5,532 bases of DNA. Origin: an uncultured bacterium (GTDB lineage: Bacteria; Verrucomicrobiota; Kiritimatiellia; CAIKKV01). Shown here piece after piece: positions 1 through 5,532 of the stretch; the stretch's first letter is position 1, and the number at the start of each line of letters is the position of its first letter. Where the stretch lies: the NCBI GenBank assembly GCA_903828035.1, contig CAIKKV010000252.1:1-5532 (forward strand), written 5' to 3'. The notes beneath the pieces were generated by a model. That model worked only from the letters and a program-made list of their open reading frames with translations, had not been told where the DNA came from and searched no databases. The translations under genes were made by a program, and so were the position numbers.

Positions 1-648
1 GGCATCCAGAATACGCTCCTCTGGTCGGTCCCGTCATGGTCCAGCGCCAAGGTCAAGGAGAACAGCGGCCGGCTGCGCTTCTTCAGCAACCCCAATTACA
101 CGAACGAGCCCCTCTGGCAGCTGGGGGAATGGGACACCCACTTCTTCCGCAAATACAATGGCGCCGACACCCTGAACGTCTATGGCAAAGTCCGCGTGCC
201 CCACATGATTGCCTCCGATCCCGGCGGCCCCGTTGTCAGCGACTACGAAATGGGCCTGGGGCTTGTCGCGAACACCAACTGGGGCTATGTGGAACTGACT
301 GTCCGGGACAGCCAATCCAACCGCCAGTTCGGCGTCTTCTACTTCAAGGATGGCGCCAACAGGGAATACACGAGCTACCCGGCGCCGACCAACATCGCCA
401 TCTTCAACCTGCGGATACGCTACCTGAACGCCTCGGACATGATCGACTTCTTCTGGGCCGAGCCCAGTTCCAACACCTGGACCAAGATCGGATCCGGATA
501 TAAAATGAGCGATCTGTTCGGCGCGGCGCCCTCGAAAAAGATGTTTCCCTACGTTGCCGCGTACACCGAAAACGTCATGGTCCTGCCCGGGTGGAACGTC
601 TGGCTCGACAACTTCTCGGCCGTCTACATCGACAAGCCCCTGCCGTAA
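1..648 (+). CDS. 3' end of a putative secreted beta-sandwich protein, function unknown (5' truncated)
   Basis: Frame 1 is open from the first base to a TAA at 646-648, giving 215 residues of a protein whose start lies upstream of the window. I do not recognise a named family. The sequence alternates short hydrophobic/aromatic stretches with polar Asn/Ser/Gly/Asp turns and is rich in Trp, Tyr and Phe, as in an all-beta sandwich. The C-terminal end (WNVWLDNFSAVYID, about residues 199-212) resembles the last strand of concanavalin A-like/LamG-type domains, which often close with a 'DNF-hydrophobic' strand. No membrane helix or catalytic motif is visible. Many bacterial proteins of this texture are exported and bind or cleave glycans, but the signal peptide would be outside the window, so export is inferred. 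Sampled lines here are about 53-60% GC, against about 75% in a sampled line of the ligase gene. An internal GTG at 196 could be called as a start, but the same frame is open and protein-like upstream, so I treat the gene as truncated. Confidence 0.7.
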   Translation, partial: GIQNTLLWSVPSWSSAKVKENSGRLRFFSNPNYTNEPLWQLGEWDTHFFRKYNGADTLNVYGKVRVPHMIASDPGGPVVSDYEMGLGLVANTNWGYVELTVRDSQSNRQFGVFYFKDGANREYTSYPAPTNIAIFNLRIRYLNASDMIDFFWAEPSSNTWTKIGSGYKMSDLFGAAPSKKMFPYVAAYTENVMVLPGWNVWLDNFSAVYIDKPLP

Positions 649-681
649 TTCCGGGGCGGTTCGCGGCTGCAGGGATAAACC

Positions 682-710
682 TTGAGAATCAGCCCCTTTT
701 GTGGGATGAT
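682..710 (+). promoter_or_regulatory. possible sigma70-type promoter for the pcnB-transglycosylase pair
   Basis: TTGAGA (682-687) is followed, after exactly 17 bp, by GATGAT (705-710), which matches TATAAT at four of six positions. The preceding TGG gives an extended -10 (TGnGATGAT). Transcription would start near 717, only about 5 nt before the ATG at 722. The site lies in the 73-bp gap after the upstream gene and is the most AT-rich part of it. The prediction is by eye only. Confidence 0.35.
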
Positions 711-721
711 AGTCAGCCTAT

Positions 722-2044
722 ATGCAGCCGCAAATTATACACCGCACCCATCACACCATCAGCCGCAACCTGATCAGCCCCGAGGCGCTGAAGGTTCTTT
801 ACCGCATCAAGGAAAACGGATACCTGGCCTTCCTCTGCGGCGGCTGCGTCCGCGATATCCTGCTGGAGCGCGAGCCCAAGGACTTCGACCTGGCCACCAA
901 CGCCCGGCCGGAGGAGCTTCGCAAGATCTTCCGCAACTGCCGGCTGGTGGGCCGCCGCTTCCGGCTGGCCCACATCCTCTTCGGCCCCGAGAACTACATC
1001 GAGGTGGCCACCTTCCGCGCCCTCTCGGACGGAACCGAAACCGAGGTGGCCGCCCCCAGCCACCGGCTGAAAATCGACTCCGCCCGCACGGCCGACGGCA
1101 TCATCGTGCGGGACAACGTCTTCGGCACGCCCGAAGAGGACGCCCTGCGCCGCGACTTCACGGTCAACGCGCTGTTCTATAACATCGCCGACTACTCCCT
1201 GATCGATTACGTCAACGGCCTGTCCGATATCCAGGCCCGCCTCCTGCGCTGCATCGGCGATCCGCGCAAGCGCTACGTGGAGGACCCGGTCCGCATGCTC
1301 CGCGCCATCCGGTTCGCCGCCGCGCTCGGGCTGCAGATGGAAAATGAAACCTTTTCCGCCATCGCCGAATGCCGCGACTACCTGGCCATGGCCTCGCCGG
1401 CCCGCTTGTTCGAAGAGGTGCTCAAGCTCTTTTCCTGCGGCGACGCCGCCCAGGTCTACCATTACCTCAAGGAAACCGGCATGCTGGGCGTCCTCTTTCC
1501 CGCCCTGGCCGGGCGGGTCGCGTCCGACAGCCGGTGCGACGCCAACACGGCCGCGGGCTTCGCTTATCTCGACACCTGCAAGCGTGACGGCCGATCCCTG
1601 AACCCCGCCACGCAATTTGCCGTCGTCTTCGGCGGGCTCCACGAAAGCATGGCCGGCCTGCACGTCGCCGGCGCGGACCCCCACGCCGAGGCCGCCGCCG
1701 CCCTGGAATCCGTGGAGCTGCACTTCACCGGCCTCCGCAACCGCGTCACGGTGCCGCGCTCCGTCTCCATGGATGTGGCTCACATCATGGCGCTCCAATG
1801 CCGCTTCGCCGACCGTCGGCCCGGCAATGTCAACCGCCTCATCCGGCGCCCCTCTTTCGAGGACGCGCTCGAATATTACGCCTTCAAGGCCCACATCAAC
1901 CAGACGGGACACGAGGACGTCATCTGGTGGAGCACCACCGACATTCCCGAGCCCCACCCCTCCGCCCCGCACCCCCATGCCGGCCGCCCGCGGCGCCGCG
2001 GACCGCGCTCATCCCCCCGAGCCCCGGCTCCGCATGAAGGGTAG
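722..2044 (+). CDS. pcnB: poly(A) polymerase I (PcnB), class II nucleotidyltransferase family
   Basis: This 440-residue protein should add poly(A) to RNA 3' ends in the cytoplasm, which marks transcripts for degradation. The N-terminal head domain has GGCVRD (40-45), the metal-binding DFD (D54, D56), RRDFTVNALFY (143-153) and EDPVRMLRAIRFAA (187-200), all hallmarks of the bacterial PAP/CCA-adding family. LVGRRFRLAHI (75-85) matches the published signature separating poly(A) polymerases from CCA-adding enzymes ([LIV][LIV]G[RK][RK]Fx[LIV]x[HQL][LIV]), so PcnB is preferred over Cca. Residues about 200-400 form the helical neck/body. The last 30 residues are rich in Pro, His and Arg (GRPRRRGPR, 421-429), resembling the basic tail of E. 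coli PcnB; length is also near that enzyme's. The start at 722 leaves about 13 residues before the conserved ISRNLISPEALKVL block. There is no clear Shine-Dalgarno before it. The 3' end overlaps the next gene by 11 bp, so the two are probably one operon. Confidence 0.93.
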   Translation: MQPQIIHRTHHTISRNLISPEALKVLYRIKENGYLAFLCGGCVRDILLEREPKDFDLATNARPEELRKIFRNCRLVGRRFRLAHILFGPENYIEVATFRALSDGTETEVAAPSHRLKIDSARTADGIIVRDNVFGTPEEDALRRDFTVNALFYNIADYSLIDYVNGLSDIQARLLRCIGDPRKRYVEDPVRMLRAIRFAAALGLQMENETFSAIAECRDYLAMASPARLFEEVLKLFSCGDAAQVYHYLKETGMLGVLFPALAGRVASDSRCDANTAAGFAYLDTCKRDGRSLNPATQFAVVFGGLHESMAGLHVAGADPHAEAAAALESVELHFTGLRNRVTVPRSVSMDVAHIMALQCRFADRRPGNVNRLIRRPSFEDALEYYAFKAHINQTGHEDVIWWSTTDIPEPHPSAPHPHAGRPRRRGPRSSPRAPAPHEG

Positions 2045-3074
2045 CCCCCTCCAGCGCTCCTCCCTCCGCCTCTCCCTCGCGCTCGGGCTCGGCGCCGCCC
2101 TTCTCGTTCACGCGCCCGCGCTGGCCGCCCCCGAGGCCGGCAACTTCGATGCCGAAAGCTACCTGACCGACTGGGCCACCTCCCTCACCCGCGAGCTGGA
2201 TACCGGTTCGATCGCCATGCCCTCCGACGAGGAAATGCGCGACCTGGGCAGGCAGTTCGACGCCTACTTCGCCAGCGGCTCGCTCGATGACATCGCCTGG
2301 ATCCAGCCCGCGGCGCTGGAGGCGCTGACGATCTGCGACGAGGTGCCCACGCTGAAGCCCTACGGCGACTGGCTCCGCCAGCGGATGGACTATCTCGAGC
2401 TGGCCTCGAAAGTCGTGCGGCTCTACCCGCCCCAGAAGCCCCTCCCCCCGTTCCCCCGCCCCGCGGCCAACGCCCGCTTTTCGCTCCCCAAGCCGCCCCC
2501 GCCCCCCCCCGTCACCGCGGCCATGCTGGCCAAGCGCGAGGCGGCGGTGCGCAGCCGCGACTCCTGGCTCAAAACCCTGTTTCACCGCCCCATTCCCTCC
2601 AACGGGTTGAATATCGTTCCCGTGGTGAAAAAGGTGTTCGAGGAGGAAGGCCTGCCGCACCAGCTGGTCTGGATCGCGGAGGTGGAGTCGTCTTTCAACC
2701 CGCGCGCCAAAAGCCCCTCGGGCGCGGTCGGCCTTTTCCAGCTGATGCCCGACACGGCCAAGCGCCTCGGCCTGAACCTCTCGCCGATCGACCAGCGCCA
2801 CTCCACCGAGCTGAGCTCCCGGGCCGCCGCCCGCTACCTGCGCTTCCTGTACGAGGAGTTCGGCTCCTGGCCGCTGGCGATCGCCGGGTACAACGCCGGC
2901 GAAGGCCGCGTGGGCCGCGCGCTGGATAAATCCAAGAAGAACTCCTATGACTCCATCGCCTCCGCCCTTCCCCTCGAAACCCGCCTCTATGTCCCGAAGG
3001 TGCTCACCCTCATCGAGCTGCGGGAAAAAGTCGATCCCGCCAAGCTTCCGGCTCCCAAGCCCGCCGCGCCGTGA
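2034..3074 (+). CDS. MltD-like membrane/periplasmic lytic transglycosylase, SLT domain
   Basis: This 346-residue exported enzyme should cleave the MurNAc-GlcNAc bond of peptidoglycan, forming 1,6-anhydroMurNAc. Residues 1-31 form a Sec signal peptide: basic start, hydrophobic core (about 13-25), ALA|A cleavage after A31. There is no lipobox Cys. Residues 32-130 are a helical-looking region I do not recognise. Residues 131-160 are a Pro-rich linker. The SLT (goose-lysozyme-like) domain covers about 190-330, with catalytic Glu218 in EVESSFNP, GLFQLMP (233-239), GYNAG (285-289) and ETRLYV (315-320). This motif set fits family 1 enzymes, most like MltD, but no LysM repeats follow: the protein ends in a short Lys/Pro/Ala tail. 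The ATG at 2034 was chosen because it gives a normal signal peptide; an in-frame ATG at 1977 would add 19 residues of Arg/Pro-rich leader. Neither has a Shine-Dalgarno, so translation is probably coupled to pcnB through the 11-bp overlap. Confidence 0.92.
   Translation: MKGSPLQRSSLRLSLALGLGAALLVHAPALAAPEAGNFDAESYLTDWATSLTRELDTGSIAMPSDEEMRDLGRQFDAYFASGSLDDIAWIQPAALEALTICDEVPTLKPYGDWLRQRMDYLELASKVVRLYPPQKPLPPFPRPAANARFSLPKPPPPPPVTAAMLAKREAAVRSRDSWLKTLFHRPIPSNGLNIVPVVKKVFEEEGLPHQLVWIAEVESSFNPRAKSPSGAVGLFQLMPDTAKRLGLNLSPIDQRHSTELSSRAAARYLRFLYEEFGSWPLAIAGYNAGEGRVGRALDKSKKNSYDSIASALPLETRLYVPKVLTLIELREKVDPAKLPAPKPAAP
2502..2510 (+). repeat. C9 homopolymer tract inside the transglycosylase gene
   Basis: Nine consecutive C residues lie within the codons of the proline-rich linker (about residues 152-160), directly after a GCCGCCCCC stretch. 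A one-base slip would shift frame upstream of the whole catalytic domain. The tract may simply reflect CCC proline codons in a GC-rich genome. Confidence 0.9.
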
Positions 3075-3075
3075 G

Positions 3076-3168
3076 AAAAAACGGCGGCCGGGGCCGTCCG
3101 CCCTCCACACAACCCCGGCGCCAGGGGAGAAGACTTCTCTTCTGGAGGGCGGGCGTCCCCGACCGCCG
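3076..3168 (-). terminator. long intrinsic terminator of the VIT1-family gene, with a branched loop
   Basis: The arms 3082-3107 and 3143-3168 are 26 nt each and complementary at 23 positions; one of the three mismatches would be a G-U wobble in a minus-strand transcript. Read on the minus strand, the hairpin starts 8 nt after the transporter stop (3177) and is followed by six T residues (A6 at 3076-3081 on the plus strand), a classic Rho-independent layout. The 35-nt loop (3108-3142) is not plain: CCCC 3113-3116 can pair with GGGG 3124-3127, and AGAA 3128-3131 with TTCT 3135-3138. On the plus strand the same stem lies just after the transglycosylase stop but has no T-run, so it may block readthrough or protect that mRNA 3' end rather than terminate efficiently. 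Confidence 0.75.
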
Positions 3169-3176
3169 CAGCGCCT

Positions 3177-3959
3177 CTACTGCAGCCCCGCCAGCGCCAC
3201 GCCCACGCCGTAGGCCGCCGCCGCCGCCACGCCGCCGACCAGCAGCATCTCCAGCCCCGACTTCCACCAGCGCCGCAGCGTCAGCCGGGTCTTCAGCGCC
3301 CCCAGGGTGAACAGCGTCACGCCCGTCAGCAGGCAGGACAGCTCAAAGGCCCCCGCCTTCAGCGAGGGCCAGAGCAGGCCGGCCAGGGGAAGTAAAAGAG
3401 GGACAAGCCCGAAGACCGCAAAGGACGAAAACGTGGCCACCGCGTTTTTAAGCGGCGACTCCTTGCTCTGGAAAATCCCCAGCTCCTCCACCATCATGAT
3501 GTCCACCCAGGCCTCGGAGTGCCGGGCCATGATATCCACGATCGCCCCCGCCTCCTCCCCGGACAGCCCCTTGGCCTTGTAGATTTCAACCAGCTCCCGC
3601 TTCTCGCCCTGGGGGTAGTGCTCCACCTCCCAGGCCTCGCGCTGCCGCTCGGCCCGGGAATACTCCTGCTCCGAGCGCGTGCTGAGGAAATCGCCGATCG
3701 CCATGGACAGCCCGTCGGCCAGCAGGTTGGCCGTTCCAAGGATCAGCACCACGCCGGGCGACAGGGACGCGCCCTCCACCCCCGCCACCACGGCAAAGGT
3801 CGTGATCAGGCCGTCGAGACCCCCGTAAATCACGCTCTTGACGTACTGCCCCTGCTCCCGCAGGTGACGCTCCGCCGCGCTGTCATGCGCCTTCCGGGAC
3901 GAGGCCGGATCCCCCGATACAAACGCCGCTCTCGCCTCGTCCAATTTCCGGATCAACAT
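3177..3959 (-). CDS. VIT1/CCC1-family divalent metal (Fe2+/Mn2+) transporter
   Basis: This 260-residue integral membrane protein belongs to the VIT1/CCC1 family, whose members move Fe2+ or Mn2+ out of the cytoplasm, in plants and yeast into the vacuole and in bacteria probably by export for detoxification. The signature GGLDGLITTFAVVAG lies at 46-60 with Asp49 in the first helix. Helices are seen at about 42-60, 68-92, 172-197, 203-222 and 237-258, the usual five. Between helices 2 and 3 sits the cytoplasmic metal-binding domain (about 93-170): Glu-rich helices with E111, E113, E119, E122, E125 and the DIMMVEELG segment (153-161), whose Met pair matches the metal-binding methionines known in plant VIT1. 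No ferritin-like domain is fused. The ATG at 3959 is preferred because AAAAAAGGGGGG lies 4 nt upstream. An in-frame ATG at 4001 has no ribosome site and touches the likely -10 element. Metal specificity cannot be read from the sequence. It is transcribed alone, away from the ligase gene. Confidence 0.9.
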   Translation of the reverse strand: MLIRKLDEARAAFVSGDPASSRKAHDSAAERHLREQGQYVKSVIYGGLDGLITTFAVVAGVEGASLSPGVVLILGTANLLADGLSMAIGDFLSTRSEQEYSRAERQREAWEVEHYPQGEKRELVEIYKAKGLSGEEAGAIVDIMARHSEAWVDIMMVEELGIFQSKESPLKNAVATFSSFAVFGLVPLLLPLAGLLWPSLKAGAFELSCLLTGVTLFTLGALKTRLTLRRWWKSGLEMLLVGGVAAAAAYGVGVALAGLQ

Positions 3960-3963
3960 AGCG

Positions 3964-3975
3964 CCCCCCTTTTTT
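3964..3975 (-). promoter_or_regulatory. Shine-Dalgarno site of the VIT1-family gene in an A6G6 tract
   Basis: On the minus strand AAAAAAGGGGGG ends 4 nt before the ATG at 3959. Its AAGGGGGG part is close to AAGGAGG. This is the only clear Shine-Dalgarno in the window and it decides the start at 3959 over the ATG at 4001. The spacing is slightly short. Confidence 0.6.
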
Positions 3976-3991
3976 CCACTCCACCGTGCCA

Positions 3992-4019
3992 AGAATATCA
4001 TTTGACCGCATCCGTTGAA
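3992..4019 (-). promoter_or_regulatory. possible extended -10 promoter of the VIT1-family gene
   Basis: Reading the minus strand, TATTCT (3997 to 3992) matches TATAAT at four of six positions and is preceded by TGA, giving an extended -10 TGnTATTCT. A weak -35 (TTCAAC, 4019 to 4014) lies 16 bp upstream. The start point would be near 3985, leaving a leader of about 25 nt that contains the Shine-Dalgarno site. No operator or Fur-box-like palindrome is evident by eye. Confidence 0.35.
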
Positions 4020-4030
4020 AGGGCGAGAAT
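4002..4030 (+). promoter_or_regulatory. possible sigma70-type promoter of the acyl-CoA synthetase-like gene
   Basis: TTGACC (4002-4007) and GAGAAT (4025-4030) are separated by 17 bp; the -35 matches five of six consensus positions and the -10 four of six. Transcription would start near 4037, about 3 nt before the ATG at 4040, so the mRNA would be almost leaderless. The element overlaps the divergent transporter promoter. An alternative TTGAAA at 4015-4020 would place its -10 over the start codon, which fits less well. Confidence 0.35.
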
Positions 4031-4039
4031 CAATTCATT

Positions 4040-5532
4040 ATGCAAATACGCGATCACGGCAAGACCGCGCTTCTCGATAACGGCCGCGCCATCTCCTACG
4101 CGGAGCTCCTGGCCCGAACGCACGACTTCGCCGGCGCCTGCCCCCTGGCGCCCGGCGACCGCCTGATCGTGTACGCGGAAAACCGGCCCGAGTGGATCTA
4201 CGCCTTCCTGTCCGCCTGGGAGAACCGTGCCGTCCCCGTTCCCGTCGACGTCCAGACCCCCGCCGGCGAGCTGGCCTACATCCTCGCCGACGCCGAGCCG
4301 GCCGCCATCTTCACCTCCCCCGCCCAGGAGCCGGTTGTCCGCCAGGCCCTCGCCGCCTCCGGCTCCCCCGCCCGCCTGCTCCTCCTCGACGCCATCCCCG
4401 CCGGCCCGGCCGGGCCGCCCCCGCCTTTCCCCGAGCCCGCGCTCTCCGACCTGGCCGCCCTCCTCTACACCTCCGGCACCACGGGCCAGCCCAAGGGCGT
4501 CATGCTCACCCACGGCAACCTCCAGGCCAACGCGGAGTCCATCACCGGCGGAGTCCCGATTTTCAAGCCCGGCGACCGGCTCCTCGCCTTTCTCCCCTTC
4601 CATCACATCCTGCCCCTGATGGGCAACCTGGTGATTCCCCTCTCGATCGGCGCCACGCTGGTCCTTCCCGCCTCGCTCAAGCCCGACGATCTCGCCGCCG
4701 CCATGCAGGCGGGCCGGGTCACCGTCATCATCGGCGTGCCCCGCTTCTGGGCCCTGCTTCGCAAGGGCATCCGCGACCGGATCCGCGAGGCGGGTCCCGT
4801 TCCGCAGCTCCTCTTCTCCCTGGCCTCCCGGTTCCACTGCCGCCCCCTCTCGCGGCTCCTCTTCCGCAAGGTCCACGCCCGGTTTGGCGGCCACATCCGG
4901 CTTTTCATCTCCGGCGGGGCGCCGCTCGACCTCGAGGTGCTCGCCGATTTCCAGGCGCTCGGCTTCGAGCTGCTCGAGGGCTACGGGATGACCGAAACCG
5001 CCCCCATCATCACCTTTCCCCGCCCCGGCCGCGTCCGCAACGGGGCCTGCGGCCAGGCCCTGCCGGGCGAGGAGATCCGGCTGGTCAACGGCGAGATCAC
5101 CGTGCGCGGCCCGAATGTCATGAAGGGCTACTGGCGCAAGCCCGAGGAAACCGCCGAAGCGCTCCGGGACGGCTGGCTTTTCACGGGCGACCTGGGCCGG
5201 CTGGACGGGGACGGGTACCTCTTCATCACGGGCCGGCTCAAGGAAATCCTCGTCCTCCCCAACGGCAAAAAACTGAACCCGGCCGACGTCGAAGCGCGGC
5301 TGCTCCTGGACTCCTCCCTCCTGCGCGAGGCCGCCGTCCTGCTCCAGGACGGCGCGCTCCACGCGCTGGTCATCCCCGACCCCGCCCGCTTCCCCCAGCC
5401 GGATTCCGCTTCGCTGGAAGACGCCATCCGCCGCCAGGTCATCGACCCCTACAACCGCACCGCGCTGCCCTACCGCCGCCTGGCCGGCTTCACCCTTCTC
5501 CCGGGCGAGCTTCCCCGCACCCGGCTCGGCAA
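4040..5532 (+). CDS. AMP-forming long-chain acyl-CoA synthetase-like ligase (3' truncated)
   Basis: The frame is open from ATG 4040 to the window end: 497 residues plus two bases. The ANL-superfamily motifs occur in order: phosphate loop YTSGTTGQPKG (143-153), LPFHHILP (185-192), ISGGAPLD (290-297), GYGMTET (314-320), FTGDLG (381-386; D384 contacts the ribose in this family) and the hinge ITGRLKE (396-402). Such enzymes activate a carboxylic acid with ATP to an acyl-AMP, then pass the acyl group to CoA or a carrier protein. The GPNVMKGYW stretch (358-366) and the NGKKLNP stretch (408-414) after the hinge resemble long-chain fatty acid ligases. The N-terminus is compact, reaching the first core strand by residue 40. 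The last residues, LPRTRLG, should directly precede the catalytic A10 lysine; the leftover bases 'aa' fit a Lys codon. The start is chosen because LLDNGRAISYAELLAR is the usual beginning of the fold. No Shine-Dalgarno lies at normal spacing. Substrate and any C-terminal fusion are unknown. Confidence 0.9.
   Translation, partial: MQIRDHGKTALLDNGRAISYAELLARTHDFAGACPLAPGDRLIVYAENRPEWIYAFLSAWENRAVPVPVDVQTPAGELAYILADAEPAAIFTSPAQEPVVRQALAASGSPARLLLLDAIPAGPAGPPPPFPEPALSDLAALLYTSGTTGQPKGVMLTHGNLQANAESITGGVPIFKPGDRLLAFLPFHHILPLMGNLVIPLSIGATLVLPASLKPDDLAAAMQAGRVTVIIGVPRFWALLRKGIRDRIREAGPVPQLLFSLASRFHCRPLSRLLFRKVHARFGGHIRLFISGGAPLDLEVLADFQALGFELLEGYGMTETAPIITFPRPGRVRNGACGQALPGEEIRLVNGEITVRGPNVMKGYWRKPEETAEALRDGWLFTGDLGRLDGDGYLFITGRLKEILVLPNGKKLNPADVEARLLLDSSLLREAAVLLQDGALHALVIPDPARFPQPDSASLEDAIRRQVIDPYNRTALPYRRLAGFTLLPGELPRTRLG

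Noticed and set aside
665..698. Possible terminator after the first gene (GGCTG/CAGCC then CCTTTT)
   Set aside because: Only a 5-bp stem with a 20-nt loop and a short T-run. It overlaps the more convincing pcnB promoter, so it is probably chance.
713..1978. 421-codon open frame antisense to pcnB
   Set aside because: It mirrors the codon positions of a clear PcnB gene. The translation is Gly/Val/Ala/Asp-rich without any recognisable motif, as expected opposite a GC-rich gene.
1617..2033. Upstream in-frame extension of the transglycosylase into pcnB
   Set aside because: The added residues are Ser/Pro/Thr-rich shadow of pcnB and would bury the signal peptide. The ATG at 2034 gives a normal exported protein.
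1920..3110. 396-codon open frame antisense to the lytic transglycosylase
   Set aside because: Low-complexity Gly/Arg-rich product opposite a well-supported SLT gene. It would also run through the terminator hairpin.
3519..4166. 215-codon plus-strand open frame across the transporter and divergent gap
   Set aside because: Shadow of the VIT1-family gene: it runs antisense through the metal-binding domain and crosses both promoters without any protein family feature.
3998..5362. 454-codon open frame antisense to the AMP-forming ligase
   Set aside because: Lies opposite a frame with the full ordered set of adenylation motifs. Its own product is Gly/Glu/Asp-rich with no domain features.
1..5532. 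Search for CRISPR arrays, tRNA genes, transposases, attachment sites or defence genes
   Set aside because: No regularly spaced direct repeats, cloverleaf tRNA pattern, transposase-like frame or terminal inverted repeats were seen. The only notable inverted repeat is explained as a terminator.

Overview
The window is an ordinary-looking piece of a GC-rich Gram-negative bacterial chromosome. It holds five protein-coding genes, two of them cut by the window edges. The Gram-negative reading rests on a Sec-exported lytic transglycosylase and a PcnB-type poly(A) polymerase. A secreted-looking beta-sandwich protein beside housekeeping genes, with few Shine-Dalgarno sites, would suit the Verrucomicrobiota/Kiritimatiellota (PVC) group, but no phylogenetic marker fixes the taxon.

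Layout. Bases 1-648 (+) are the 3' end of an unrecognised, probably extracytoplasmic beta-rich protein with visibly lower GC than its neighbours. A 73-bp gap carries a possible promoter. Next come a poly(A) polymerase gene (722-2044, +) and a MltD-like lytic transglycosylase gene (2034-3074, +), which overlap by 11 bp and are probably co-transcribed. Convergent to them is a VIT1/CCC1-family iron/manganese transporter (3177-3959, -). The 102-bp convergent gap is almost filled by a long imperfect hairpin followed, on the minus strand, by U6: a good intrinsic terminator for the transporter. An 80-bp divergent gap then separates the transporter from a long-chain acyl-CoA synthetase-like AMP-forming ligase (4040 onward, +), whose end lies outside the window.

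The genes do not form an obvious pathway: RNA 3'-end metabolism, peptidoglycan remodelling, divalent metal handling and fatty-acid activation. I see no tRNA, rRNA, CRISPR array, transposase, phage gene or defence system, and no evidence of a new multi-gene system. The points most worth a second look are the branched terminator hairpin, the possible near-leaderless starts of two genes, the overlapping divergent promoters, and two homopolymer tracts in positions where slippage would matter.
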